From: Tethya wilhelma
Lineage: Eukaryota > Porifera > Demospongiae > Tethyida > Tethyidae
Length of the DNA stretch: 64,000 nucleotides
Assembly (NCBI GenBank): GCA_964030475.1
Contig: CAXIPT010000008.1
Span: 2,480,141-2,544,140, forward strand
Reading direction: 5' to 3'
In this document: one piece after another, positions 33,480 through 43,577 of the stretch
Numbering within the stretch: the first letter of the stretch is position 1
Layout: each line of letters opens with the position of its first letter
Notes under the pieces: model-generated
Seen by the model: the letters and a program-made list of their open reading frames with translations, nothing else
Database searches by the model: none
What the model was told of the DNA's origin: nothing
Translations under genes and position numbers: made by a program

Positions 33480-33830
33480 CTAGCTGAGAGGGATGGTGGT
33501 GGGCATCAACTGGCGGAGAGGGATGGTAGTGGGCATCAACTGGCGGAGAGGGATGGTGGTGGGCATCAACTGGAGGAGAGGAATGGTGGTGGGTATCAAC
33601 TGGAGGAGAGGAATGGTGGTGGGTATCAACTGGCGGAGAGGGATGGCGGGGGGCATCAACTGGCGGAGAGGGATGGCGGTGGGCATCAACTGGCGGAGAG
33701 GGATGGTGGTGGGTATCAACTGGCGGAGAGGGATGGCGGTGGGCATCAACTGGCGGAGAGGGATGGTGGTGGGTATCAACTGGCGGAGAGGGATGGTGGT
33801 GGGCATCAACTGGAGAAGTCTCTTGCTGAG
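33363..33830. repeat. 30-bp minisatellite (about 12 regular units), open in several frames
   Basis: Regular 30-bp units CATCAACTGGCGGAGAGGGA plus TGGTGGTGGG run from about 33,475 to 33,820, preceded by degenerate units from 33,363. Since 30 is divisible by three and the unit lacks stops in several frames, long open frames appear on both strands. The minus strand gives a His/Pro/Val decapeptide repeat (PSPPVDAHHH) and the plus strand VVGINWRRGM. Confidence 0.97.
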
Positions 33831-34287
33831 TATCGCAATGATGACCGGATGCTGAAGGAGTTTGTTCAGAAAATGGCAGCAATCTGCTTTTGCCCATGCC
33901 CAATTCATACGCACAGCATGGATTGGTGACCAACAAGAAGCCCCACCACTTCCGCATGTGAGTGAGCTTGTGTCATATTTTGATCACACATGAGTGAATG
34001 GCCAATGGCAATTCCGCCAGTGGAACTATTTCAATGTGCCTGGTCCACGTACAAATAACCATGTAGAAGGATGGCATTCCCGGCAAAACATCTATGAGCT
34101 TATCAAAGTATTCAAGAGAGAGGAAACAGTGGCCAGAATGAGAATTCAGATCCTGCAAAGTGGTGCTTCACAAGCCCCTAGAAGGAGAAGATTGAAGGAA
34201 AAAGAAAAGAATCCAAAGACTTTTTATGATGGAGATCTCTCTATTGACAATTTTTTAGAAGCTATGAAATATTACACAGGACTTTAA
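33805..34287 (+). pseudogene. Mutator/FLYWCH-associated transposase C-terminal fragment
   Basis: Directly after the minisatellite the plus strand reads SLAEYRNDDRMLKEFVQKMA. After a frame change it reads AWIGDQQEAPPLPHVSEL, a stop at about 33,991, then WNYFNVPGPRTNNHVEGWH and a KVFKREE block with a basic tail, ending in a stop at 34,287. The W-Y-------RTNN-VEGWH motif is the signature following the catalytic core of MULE-type transposases that occur with FLYWCH fingers. Everything upstream has been replaced by the minisatellite. One stop and one frameshift are visible. An (ATT)n run follows. Confidence 0.75.
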
Positions 34288-34289
34288 TT

Positions 34290-35835
34290 ATTATTATTAT
34301 TATTGATGTGTTTAATTTTATTTTAGAAAGTGTTTAAAGCTGTTAGGGAATGTGCATAGAAATCCCTTTATAGATAAAGCTTACTAATTATATCTAATAA
34401 TTACTAAAAATATACGAGTTGATTTTGTTTGAGTTGATTTGGTTTAGTTTTGATTTAAAGGCAGTTGATCACGCAAACGTTGAGCAAGTGAGAGTTGATT
34501 ACGTGCAAATTGATCTCGTGAGATGATACCTGGTGGTGGGTATTACTATCACTGACTGCTGAAGCTTAGAGTCAGATTCACATTCAGGCTCACCAGCAGC
34601 AGTGCTAGTGCAGTGCTGTGAAGGGTAAGCAGCAGAGAGATTAGAGCTTTGGCTGTCTCCAAGGGGATTGGCCTCTCTTCTGGAGCTTTCTTAGCCCCAT
34701 GAGAGGTTGGCTTAAGCTTGCTACCAAGAGGAAGGTTGGTCGTTCCAAAAAAAGGTTTGGATGCTTCTTTGCCTCAGTTAACTTAGGAATTGGCATCTTG
34801 ACAAAATCAATTGCACTATGTAAACCATTCTATTTAAAGCCTCCTTGACAAGCATAGACTACAGGATAGTGGTGTTGGAGATCTAGACCTGCTGCACTGG
34901 GAAGACAGCTCTGATTAAGGCTTCTGTTCAACACTTATTCCCTGAATTTTATGAACTGACTATAGGGGATATGTGTATCAAAATCAATATGTTGTTGATG
35001 GTGAGTCCTATCTGCACAACATAGTGGATACATGTGGATCTGAGAAAAAAAATTACTGTTTCCTTCTGGATCAAGGAGTGATGTGGAGATACTTTTATAT
35101 GTGCATATCAGTGGATGATCCTCGATCCTATGAAGATTATCTCCTCATATTATCAAGCCTATATCACAAGTGTGCCTGAAAAATTGAAAGTGAGTCTTAC
35201 CTCGGGTGAATGCTAATTATAAGATTTGGGATTCCACTTATACAAACATCAGCTAAGGGATCAAAGACTCATTTACTGTGACTTAGGCACTTAAAAGAGG
35301 TCAAAACCAAGCAAAAGAAACATGGAACTAAACAGCAGTATTGTTCAATATGCTAATACTCTAGTCGTAATGATCACCACCTAAACTCTTAGGACTGTCA
35401 CAATTGCTTTAATCAGCACAAGGGAGGTCCCTTCATCCAAACTCATACATTATCCCTATGTAATAATGGTGATTCAGAACCGTTTTTTTTTTTCCTCATT
35501 CCAGAAGCGCATATTGAAACCAATGTGTGGGTGTTACTTGCCTGCAGACTTGTAATCACTGATTGACAATGCCATGCACCATGAACAATTAGGGAGATAT
35601 AGATCATGTTACTACTTTGGCAGGAAGTTCAGAAGGTAATTTGTAGCTTGATAGTGTGAAATAGCATGCACAAAAAGATATATATCCTGGACTTGAAATA
35701 TAACTAGTATATGCATCAAGGTATACAAATAGAGCAATAAACAATTTTTGAAAAAATTTGTGAAAAAATAGTTAAAGCCTCCCTTAACCTTTAAATGCTA
35801 ACTTAATGATCCCTAGAGCATTCAGTAATTATTAT
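34290..35835. other. Intergenic, no gene recognised
   Basis: A plus-strand frame at 34,973-35,179 (VVDGESYLHNIVDTCGSE) has no identified domain and may be a mobile-element scrap. Nothing else is supported. Confidence 0.4.
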
Positions 35836-35839
35836 AGTA

Positions 35840-36029
35840 TACCATAAATCATGGAAATTTTGTAGTTGATATATAAATTTTTGTAGTTGCTATGGCGTAT
35901 GAAAATTTTAATGCACGAAAAATTGCAAAATAGTGGGTGGGCCTGCGTAACGTGGTGATGCTACAAAAATTATTCAACACAAATAACGTACAAAAAGTTT
36001 TTAACATGAAAATTTCGGGATTTACGGTA
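35840..36029. repeat. MITE, TACCGTAAATC family
   Basis: A 190-bp unit with ends TACCATAAATCATGGAAATT and the complementary AAATTTCGGGATTTACGGTA. It shares interior words with the 9.3-kb copy (GTGGGTGGGCCTGCGTAA). Confidence 0.8.
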
Positions 36030-37249
36030 GTATACCACCTAGTGTATTCAGACTTTTGGTAAATTTAACGGAGGTTTTTGTGTGAGTGGGGATCACAATA
36101 AACGTTAATGATATTCATAGGCTCATAGAAACTCTTGATAGTATACTATCTCAAAGCCGAAAGGATTTGCTCTCAAAATGGCTCACTATTGCTCAAAAGG
36201 GTGAAAGGCCAAATTTAGCAGCACGGATTTTTCTGCCATTGCCACTCACTCATATAGGGAACAAATATTGGAAGACAACAGATGAACAGAGAAAAAGTAT
36301 GTTGAAAAAAAAAGGGAAAAACTTAAACTGCTCATCAAGTCTGTAGAAGGCTTTTTGACTATGTATACACTTTTGACAACCACATTCTCTCACAAAATGT
36401 CTAACAGGTAAACAGGAAAACTGCTCCCACCCAGTCAAAAACTCAGCATGATATTAAAGACATACAAACATTGTACAAGCTCACATACCTCACTGCCTCT
36501 CTCTTCTCTCTACTAGGGAAAAAATGGATTTTCTTGCCCGTTGTCAAGTGGTTGTTAAGTTTTACAGTGGTCTATAAATGCTATACAGTCCCTGCTACTG
36601 TGTACATTTTGATAGGAGGGCATATACAGATCCCTGTGGTTAGGGAAATTGTGTTATACAGACCCTCAAGCAAGTAGTGTGCAAAAAATTACAAGCTATT
36701 GCGCAATAGTTATTGTTGCTACGTGTGGAACAGCTGGGTTCGAAGTTCACGCTAGTCTTCTTGTAGGCTTTTTTTGCTTCTGTGACCAGCCAAAACCCAA
36801 AAAGAACAGCGTTGACAATAGCAGCAGACATCAGAGAGGTTCTATCAGCGAGAAAAGTCGGTGAGCTGCAAATATTCAACCTTCTGTAGTGCCGTGGTGG
36901 CTCAGCCTGGCAACGGTACTGAACGGCCCCGTTGCTGTCCAACGCTCCATGGCTGTTGCTGTTTTAGCTGTAGCGATGTGAAACAGCAGAGTGTTTTCTT
37001 TTGGCTATTTCATTCAGAACAGTTTTCTAGAAACTTAAGTCTTTTTCTGGATATAGAATTGTTTTTTCTGGACAGTTCAAGTTTCTTGAAAGAGTTCAAT
37101 GTCTTTTCCTGGATACCATCGTCGTTGTTGTTGAAAGATCGAGAAATTAAAAAAAATGGCTTGCAACTTACGAAGCTAGCTATTTATAGTGTGCCAATTG
37201 TTTGTTGCCAGGAAGTTTTTTTTACCATAGTAGCAGGGCAAGAAAACAC
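36030..37249. other. Intergenic, no gene recognised
   Basis: Open frames at 36,086-36,346 (DIHRLIETLDSILSQSRKDL) and 36,861-37,256 show no known domain. The first could be a short piece of a mobile-element protein. Confidence 0.4.
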
Positions 37250-37362
37250 TTATTGACCAATCATTCGGTTTGTATGGAATATACAGTGCATTCACCCTCG
37301 GGCTATCGCCCTCGGGTATCAGGCACTGTATATTCCATACAAACCTCATGCTTGGTCAATAA
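37250..37362. repeat. Long hairpin with about 40-bp arms
   Basis: The right arm is the reverse complement of the left (TTATTGACCAATCATTCGGT then TTGTATGGAATATACAGTGC). The inner 22 bases match perfectly and a few mismatches lie further out. The loop holds a direct repeat of CCCTCGGG around GCTATCG. It is a compact foldback with no coding capacity. Confidence 0.92.
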
Positions 37363-37990
37363 CTATAATATATAGCCCTGTCAAATTAAGTTTTCCTGTA
37401 CAGACTCACTTTCAACTCACCTAGGTTGTAGAGGGGTCAAAGGTCAAAGGTCAAAGTCAATCACACTAAACACACTTGGTTGAATACGCCCACCAAGCTT
37501 TGAAGGCACAGCTAGCACGCACTCTCTGCTAAGTAACCATCCTGCAAACTTACTGCACATTACACAGCCATCCTATTGCATGCACAAGAGACACCCATAC
37601 AGTACTTTATGAGCAATTTTTCTTTTTTTTTTAAGTGCCTGGGGTCCGCAGTTTTCAAAGAATGCTTTGAAGATTCTTCGATGTGGTCTAACTTCCAGTC
37701 ACTAGTTTTTGCAGGAAAATGATCTCCAGCACCTCTTGAACACTTTCATCTTCAATTGTATATTTTAATATAGTAGTCTTGGACACACCCTTCACGATCC
37801 ACTAATTAAATTAGCTCTAGCTAATCCCCTCCCAAACTAGTGGCTACACAAGATTAGCGCTGGCTCTGTGCCAGTTTGCAGTAACCACTGATTGGGAGAT
37901 GCCCAAATGAAAACTGCAAGAAAAATAGGCTCTTGGGCCAGCTACGTGCCATGGACTACTTGCCACCCATAAGTATAAACTGAAAACTGT
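37363..37990. other. Intergenic, nothing recognised
   Basis: AT-rich. A GGTCAAAGGTCAAA direct repeat near 37,435 is the only visible structure. Confidence 0.4.
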
Positions 37991-37994
37991 GAGT

Positions 37995-38195
37995 CCCTAG
38001 GTGATAGCATTGAGTAAAATATGAGTAGTTAGGTGATAGGATAATAGCATTGGATAAATAAAGCTAGGTGATAACATTAAGTGATACATTCAGGATGGGT
38101 GGGAACTGCATGAGTAGTTAGGTGATAGCATAATAGCATTGGATAAATAAAGCTAGGTGATAGCATTAAAAGTTATTGAAGTGATACATTCAGGA
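37995..38195. repeat. Tandem duplication of about 110 bp
   Basis: GAGTAGTTAGGTGATAG, ATAATAGCATTGGATAAATA, AAGCTAGGTGATA and GTGATACATTCAGGATGG occur twice in the same order. It abuts repeat R, with which it shares GTGATACATTCAGGATGGGT. Confidence 0.85.
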
Positions 38196-38204
38196 TGGTT
38201 CCGT

Positions 38205-38820
38205 CAACGGTCAAAATGGAAATTATACGGTCAAGATCTTGACTGCTGTCGCGGGTGCAAGTACTGTATAAGTGACTGGCAGTTGCCATCCCTTGAACCT
38301 ACGCAGCGGTAAATTTTATTTGCGCTACTTTTTTAGCGTGTTTAGGGTCTGGTCACCAAAAATTGTGGGTGTGGCTTCTGCTTTGTCGTTCGGTCCTGGA
38401 AACCTTTTGGAAAAAGTTAAGAGCCTATGCAACAACCATGCCAAAGTAGACATCAACTGGTCAACTTCTTACCATCCTAGAATGGCAAAGCCTTTTTCCT
38501 AAAGGATGAAGTTGCCAATGCTCCTGGCTTGTGACTCTAGACTGATGCTTTAGGAACCGATGGTTGTGGAGCATTCTTCCAAGGTGGATGGTTTCATTAT
38601 GACTATCAGACACAGTATCCATTCAGTGGCAGGAGCTGTTTGCAATAGTCGCAGCTGTACTAACCTCAGTTACCTGGGGTACTGTGACAACCAGTCAACT
38701 AGTCCAAGCCTGGGAAGGAAAATCCACGAAACACCCTAAACTCCTTGCACTCATGCATGTTTTATTTCTGTGATATATTCAGGATGGGTAGGAACTGCAT
38801 GTGCCTGTGCTTTAAAGCTA
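38205..38820 (+). repeat. Dispersed repeat R, copy inverted relative to 8.1-8.7 kb
   Basis: Starts with the inverted end of the GTAC-terminal element (to GCAAGTAC at about 38,262). It then runs through sequence complementary to 8640-8231 and ends with GACAACCAGTCAACTAGTCC to GCCTGTGCTTTAAAGC, as at 7207-7342. No protein recognised. Confidence 0.9.
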
Positions 38821-39111
38821 AGGAGTGTAAATCACACACAATGCGAGGTGTACGCTTTGAAACACCTGAGAATATTTTTACTCGATAATTCCATTTCGGA
38901 ATAGATGTATTGTTTGTAGAGTGGCCCTGCAAGCATATTTAAACCATAAATTTACAACTCTAATAAGAGCCCACCTTGGTTCAACTGTGCCATTCCCCCC
39001 CCCCCACCCGCCATCTTCACAATTTACAAGCGAGCTCTGTTACTACGCATGCGCAATATTTTACCTTCACGGGTAGGGTAATTTTTTGCAACATTCGTGC
39101 AAACCGCTGTA

Positions 39112-39342
39112 GTACTTGTACCCGCAACCGCAGTCAAGATCTTGACTGTATAATTTCCATTTTGACTGTTGTCGGTAGCTAAAATTTGATCTTGACCATT
39201 GACCGAATTTTGTGCTTGACTCATCTGTGATGACCTTTACCAACTTTGACCGTTCTGAAATTTTATTTTGACCGTTGACTTGCACTAAAATCTCATTTTG
39301 ACCATTGATCGTCATCTTGACTGTAGTCACGGGTGCAGGTAC
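39112..39342. repeat. GTAC-terminal foldback element, complete copy
   Basis: Ends are inverted: GTACTTGTACCCGCAACCGC with AGTCAAGATC on the left pairs with GATCGTCATCTTGACTGTAG and TCACGGGTGCAGGTAC on the right. The interior repeats TTTTGACCGTTGAC-like words four or five times. The same left end occurs at 8652 and, inverted, at 38,262. Confidence 0.82.
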
Positions 39343-39489
39343 AGAGTGAATGGTAGTTTCCACCCCTTGTAGCTTTGTACAAGCGCATGGATTGAAGCCA
39401 CTTTTTAGACCCTTCCAATGTTAAAACAGCTTTTATAAGCAACCACGAACAATTTGTAGCTTGTACAAGTCAAAGGTCTGCTGCATGGG

Positions 39490-39575
39490 CACATCTGGGA
39501 CATTTTTCTGGGACCCGGGACAAAGTTCACAAATCCGGGACTGTCCCGGAGATTCCGGGACAGTTGGAGCCTATG
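39490..39575. repeat. GTCCCGG-rich palindromic cluster
   Basis: GGGACCCGGGACAAA, then TCCGGGACTGTCCCGGA and CCGGGACAG form overlapping palindromes. The cluster interrupts the 3' end of the DIRS-like reverse transcriptase and resembles the relic at 26,004-26,283. Confidence 0.6.
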
Positions 39576-40895
39576 TTGTTGAGTCGTATATGGTGGTGAT
39601 GTTTGTGGACAGTTGTAATGAATTGGATCAGTCTCCTCAGGAAGAGCCTTCCAGCCTGTACTGCCCGGGCAGCAAATGCCAGTTTCCTGATCAAGGAGAT
39701 CAGATCTTCTTCATTGCCTTCTTACGAGAGTGCCACTGCTGTAATTCTGTCAAAATCTCGTGGAGTCTGCACTGCTGATTTCCTGTAGCACACTGTTGAG
39801 CTCTAGACCAATGATTGTGAGGATGGTAAGTGTGCCTTACACGTTCTCCATCGTTATTGGTATACCAAGAAGTTAACACACTCTCGTAGGAATTGTTGGC
39901 ACATGTCGCTATCTGGCGGCAGGTAGTCATCAAGATAGTTTAATTGTTGGCACATGTCGCTATCTGGTGGCAGGTAGTCATCAAGATAGTGTATCATCCA
40001 TGTGGCCCCGTAGTTATGCTTGAGTATCCACTCCAATCCATCGGCAAAATGATTGAACAGGAATGGCGCTAACCGTAATCCAAAAGGGAGGCAGGTGTCC
40101 ACATGGTACTGATTATGCCACTGTATTCCTAGGAGCTCCCAATCTTCTCTCCTGATGGGGATAATCCGAAGGCTGACTTAAGATCCACGTGGGCTGGATA
40201 GAATACAGACAGCATTGTCAACTGAGGCATACTGTAGACCGTAGGGGTCACGAGGGATGTATTCATTAACACTCTGGCCATGTGGGACTGACAGATGGTG
40301 TATCATTCTCCACTTGCCATTCTTTTTGGGAACTCCTGAACATTTGACATTGGCCAGAGGTCTCTCTGAATGGGCCCAGAATCCTTCCTTTGGTGCATTC
40401 TCATTGCAACTCCTCGTCGAAGACTTTGGGGTATTTGTAAGCCGAGAGTATGTTGCATGCCTCCATTGGACCTCTGGGACCTTTGCAGCCGAGATTGACT
40501 CCTGTTCTATTAGGCTTGTTTTGAAGCCATCGTCTGCGTAGTGCTTTAGTTGCTCTTCAAACATAGAATATTGTAGGGGTATTTAATTTGTCTCCTTCTC
40601 AAGCTGAGAATGTCGTTGCACTGGAGCCCGCTGGGGCTCAGTGCACACCGGCTGCCAGGGTACGGACCTTGGCATCCTCGGTGCCAGCAGGCATGTGCAA
40701 AGATACACTCATCGCCCTTTGTGCACTTAGCACTCTTGAATTGCTTCCAGATTTCCTTGCCGTTGTCAGTGTGGGTAGCCTTGTCCTGTTGGCTGATGTG
40801 GGATTGGGTGGTGGGCCCAGGCAGCTTACGATTGAGAGTTGGTCTGTGGCACAAAAGGAATGGCCTGACTTGATAGGTTTGGAGATCGTCCACCC
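39576..40895 (-). pseudogene. DIRS-like retrotransposon: CCCH-type Cys/His segment and reverse transcriptase
   Basis: On the minus strand, a Cys/His segment comes first (CTKGDECIFAHACW, about 40,650-40,740), like the CCCH-type knuckle upstream of the RT in DIRS/Ngaro elements. Then comes RT: VPKKNGKWRMIHHLSVPHG (about 40,340), SVNEYIPRDPYGLQYASVD, VDLKSAF and IIPIRREDWELLG across a frameshift (about 40,180-40,110), DTCLPFGLRLAPFLFN (about 40,100) and the catalytic HYLDDY (about 39,990). After that, LIRKLAFAARAVQAGRLFLR and HHHHIRL (about 39,690-39,580) mark the thumb/connection. There are at least three frameshifts. A 51-bp in-frame tandem duplication repeats the active-site segment. The element ends abruptly at the GTCCCGG cluster, and no tyrosine recombinase is seen. 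Confidence 0.85.
39891..39992 (-). repeat. 51-bp tandem duplication of the RT active-site segment
   Basis: Units 39,891-39,941 and 39,942-39,992 differ at only a few positions. Each encodes YLDDYLPPDSDMCQQ (17 codons), so the catalytic motif occurs twice in frame. Confidence 0.92.
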
Positions 40896-41630
40896 TAATG
40901 AATAAATAAAATTTTGGGATTTTAGAATGTGTTTAGACGTTGCAGGAGCAACACATGTACATAGGAATGTTCATGGAGAAAAGTTCAAAAATTAAATAAC
41001 CGTTTTTTCACTCAAACTCCATCAATATTGTCATTTTTAACCACCAATACCAAATATGTTAGGTTTTTGAAAGAGAATGCAAGTCCCATTCTATAAACTC
41101 ATTCCTAACTCAAGTTATGCCTCAGAATGTAGTGGTTTAATCAAGCAAAAATGGCTATATTATTTTAGTTGCGTACTATAAGCAGAATTCATATCATTTC
41201 AGAAGCCCAGGATCATAAGTTTCAATCGTAATGATCTTAAAGCACATACCAAGTCTCGGCCAAATCCGTGATGGTCATTTTAGAATTCTGGTTGATTTGA
41301 CATGGAATGATCCACTACAGAAATGATATGCAGTTGCCATGGCAAACATTTTAAAAAAAATTACTATTTTCATTCATTGATTAGTGTCATGTTGCTATGT
41401 AACTCTTTCCATTTAACACAGACCAAAATTTACTGACGTGTCCCACTTGATACTAAAAACTTGACCCGTTGACCCCAGCTGCGGAGCAAATTACACAATC
41501 AAAAAACCAACTGTTCGGAACATATAATTTTTATTAAATTTTAACCTCCAAAAATTAATGAGGAATACAAACTGAAGTATGCATAACAATAATTATTATT
41601 AATAATTATAGACAAATATGTTACTAGTAA
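40896..41630. other. Intergenic, 3' flank of the HERC2-like gene
   Basis: No gene recognised. This is the downstream flank of the minus-strand HERC2-like gene, whose likely cleavage signal lies at 41,635-41,640. Confidence 0.5.
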
Positions 41631-41634
41631 CTAT

Positions 41635-41640
41635 TTTATT
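41635..41640 (-). promoter_or_regulatory. Polyadenylation signal AATAAA of the HERC2-like gene
   Basis: AATAAA on the minus strand lies only about 15 bases past the stop codon, implying a very short 3' UTR. The signal is not preserved in the copied scrap at 7.85 kb. Confidence 0.6.
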
Positions 41641-41655
41641 GACACACTAAACCAT

Positions 41656-43577
41656 TTATCTGTCAGCTGACATTAGACTCTCTTCCAAGTCATCCTCTTC
41701 ATCCTCTATCATCAGACCTTCCTGAAGATTGACACGCGCATAGTCATCTGTGTCAATTGATTTACAGAAGTTTATTGCATAACGAAGTTTTTCTACAAGC
41801 ACAGGTTTACACGAGTAGCGAGGTATTTTCAACAAAAAGAAACAGGTGTATGATTCAGGGAGATAGTAGTCTGGTGGGTAGTACTTGTCCAACACCTGAT
41901 AGGGAAGACAAACAATGATAAATAACAATAAATACAATAATTAGAATGTACTGTATAGCTGGAAAGTTTTGTGAGGTTTAACTTTTGCGGTTTTGGTGGA
42001 TCACGATCCATCCGTAAAAGTTTTTATCTGTAAATTTTCTGCAATGCATTATACGTATGGGCTTGCAAAGCTCATCTGCAAAAGTTAAACTGCAAGAATG
42101 TTTGACTAGAAACATCCGTGAAAAAGTTTGAAACCACAAAATTTTCCCGCTATATGGTATAATGTACCTGTAGGACAAAATCTCTTCCTCTAAAGTCTGC
42201 AGCTGTTCTTGGAAGACGTGTACGTCCCCATACAAACCTTAAGAAAAGAGATCTCTCGGCTTGGTCAAAATCTTCCATTACCTCCCAGAACCATCGTGTG
42301 AGTGGAGCAGTTGGATCAATGCCTTTGTATGTTGTCACTGACTTGAGGAGATTAATGGATATCTCCCGACTCCCACAAACCATCGTTTCAAGCTCAGGTC
42401 CAGTGAACAAGGAGAGAAGAGGAACTGGTATCACTTTGGCCATTCCTTCACGCATTGCTTGTACTTGGGAATCAAACTCATGGAGACGCATGTGAGTCGA
42501 CAAACGGACATACTCTTGGCTGTTTTCCATCGTCATATGTGACCATGAATGATGCAGGCGAACTTCCTTTCCATTAGCACTAGGAGCTGTGAACTCAATG
42601 CCAATAAAGGCTTCTGGGTTGTCTCGGATGTAGAGCAGACCTTGGACATAGTCACTGTCAATCTCTGTCAAGTCGGAGAGAGTAAGAGACATGCCCACTA
42701 GTTGTTTCCACACTGGTGGAGCTAAGCTGAGGTTGATTGGTTGTCCTGTACGAACTGCAATGCCCATGAGAGCTCCAAGAAATCGAAACATGTTGAGGTG
42801 ATTGTGGGATGTAGCAAAAGGATTGATAATGAAACAGTCACGATTAACTCCGGTATCATCTCTTCCATTTGGGGTTTGTATCAACAAGGGCACTGAACCA
42901 TTCTGAAGCTCATCGCACATCTCAGCTATAGATTCTGAGTACCCTCCTCCACAATCGTCAACACTCTCACCAACAAACTTAACTTTCCAAATTCTGTGAG
43001 GAAGCAAGAGGTCATCCTGACTGAGGATGCTCCATTTAGAACACATCTGCCCAAACACAGACTTGAGTCCATCAGGACCTGCTAGTCCACCACGTGACCT
43101 TGAGCGTTTTACTTGAATACGATTCAGTTCAATGACGGGGCCATGTTGCTTGCCTTGGGTCATGGTTGCCTTAACCACACGTCTGAATGCTGACTCCTGT
43201 GAGTGAAGAATATAAAATCAATGTATGGAATTACTAAAGCAAAGAGTAACACACACCTTTGCACTTGACATGATGATGGATCGTAGTTTGTCAAATCCTT
43301 CAAATACTCCTTCGTTAATAATGCCACTGACATCACTGTGCCTAGCCTGCAAGCCAAACAGAACCAACGACTTGCAGAACATATCAGAGAAGCTGTGCAA
43401 CAGGATCAAACGGTTCCTAAGAACAGGCATTGGGGTGGTCTGAAGATGGTTGAACTCCATCGGCACCTTCTCTGGCAGTTTGCACACAACCTTTCTTCTC
43501 ATGGATGACCACGACACACTATGGGCTGAACCACATGTCACATGATCGATATGGACATCATCAGGAATAGCTAGTTC
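41656..43577 (-). CDS. HERC2: HERC2-like exons: HECT ubiquitin-ligase domain
   Basis: Exon 43,577-43,257 leads in ([14 protein letters not shown]). Exon 43,196-42,168 holds the N-lobe: [53 protein letters not shown] and [11 protein letters not shown]. The last exon, 41,895-41,656, holds the catalytic C-lobe end: [19 protein letters not shown] with the thioester cysteine in YTCFF, then [19 protein letters not shown]. It finishes with a short acidic tail, [16 protein letters not shown], that differs from the human tail and is copied at 7.85 kb. The final intron (41,896-42,167) is largely a MITE. Confidence 0.96.

Noticed and set aside
33475..33820. Regularly spaced repeats that could be mistaken for a CRISPR array
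   Set aside because: Units are directly adjacent 30-bp tandem copies without unique spacers, and the DNA is animal.
33391..33957. Long minus-strand open frame with His/Pro repeats and an N-terminal MRKWWGFLLVTN segment
   Set aside because: Its upstream part is antisense to a transposase recognised by motif on the plus strand, and the repeat part stays open simply because the unit is 30 bases without stops. Only the CPWCG part (33,033-33,479) was kept, at low confidence.
39067..39363. Open frames with repeated NGQN residues on the minus strand
   Set aside because: They arise from the TTGACCGT-type words inside a foldback element whose other copies do not keep the frame.
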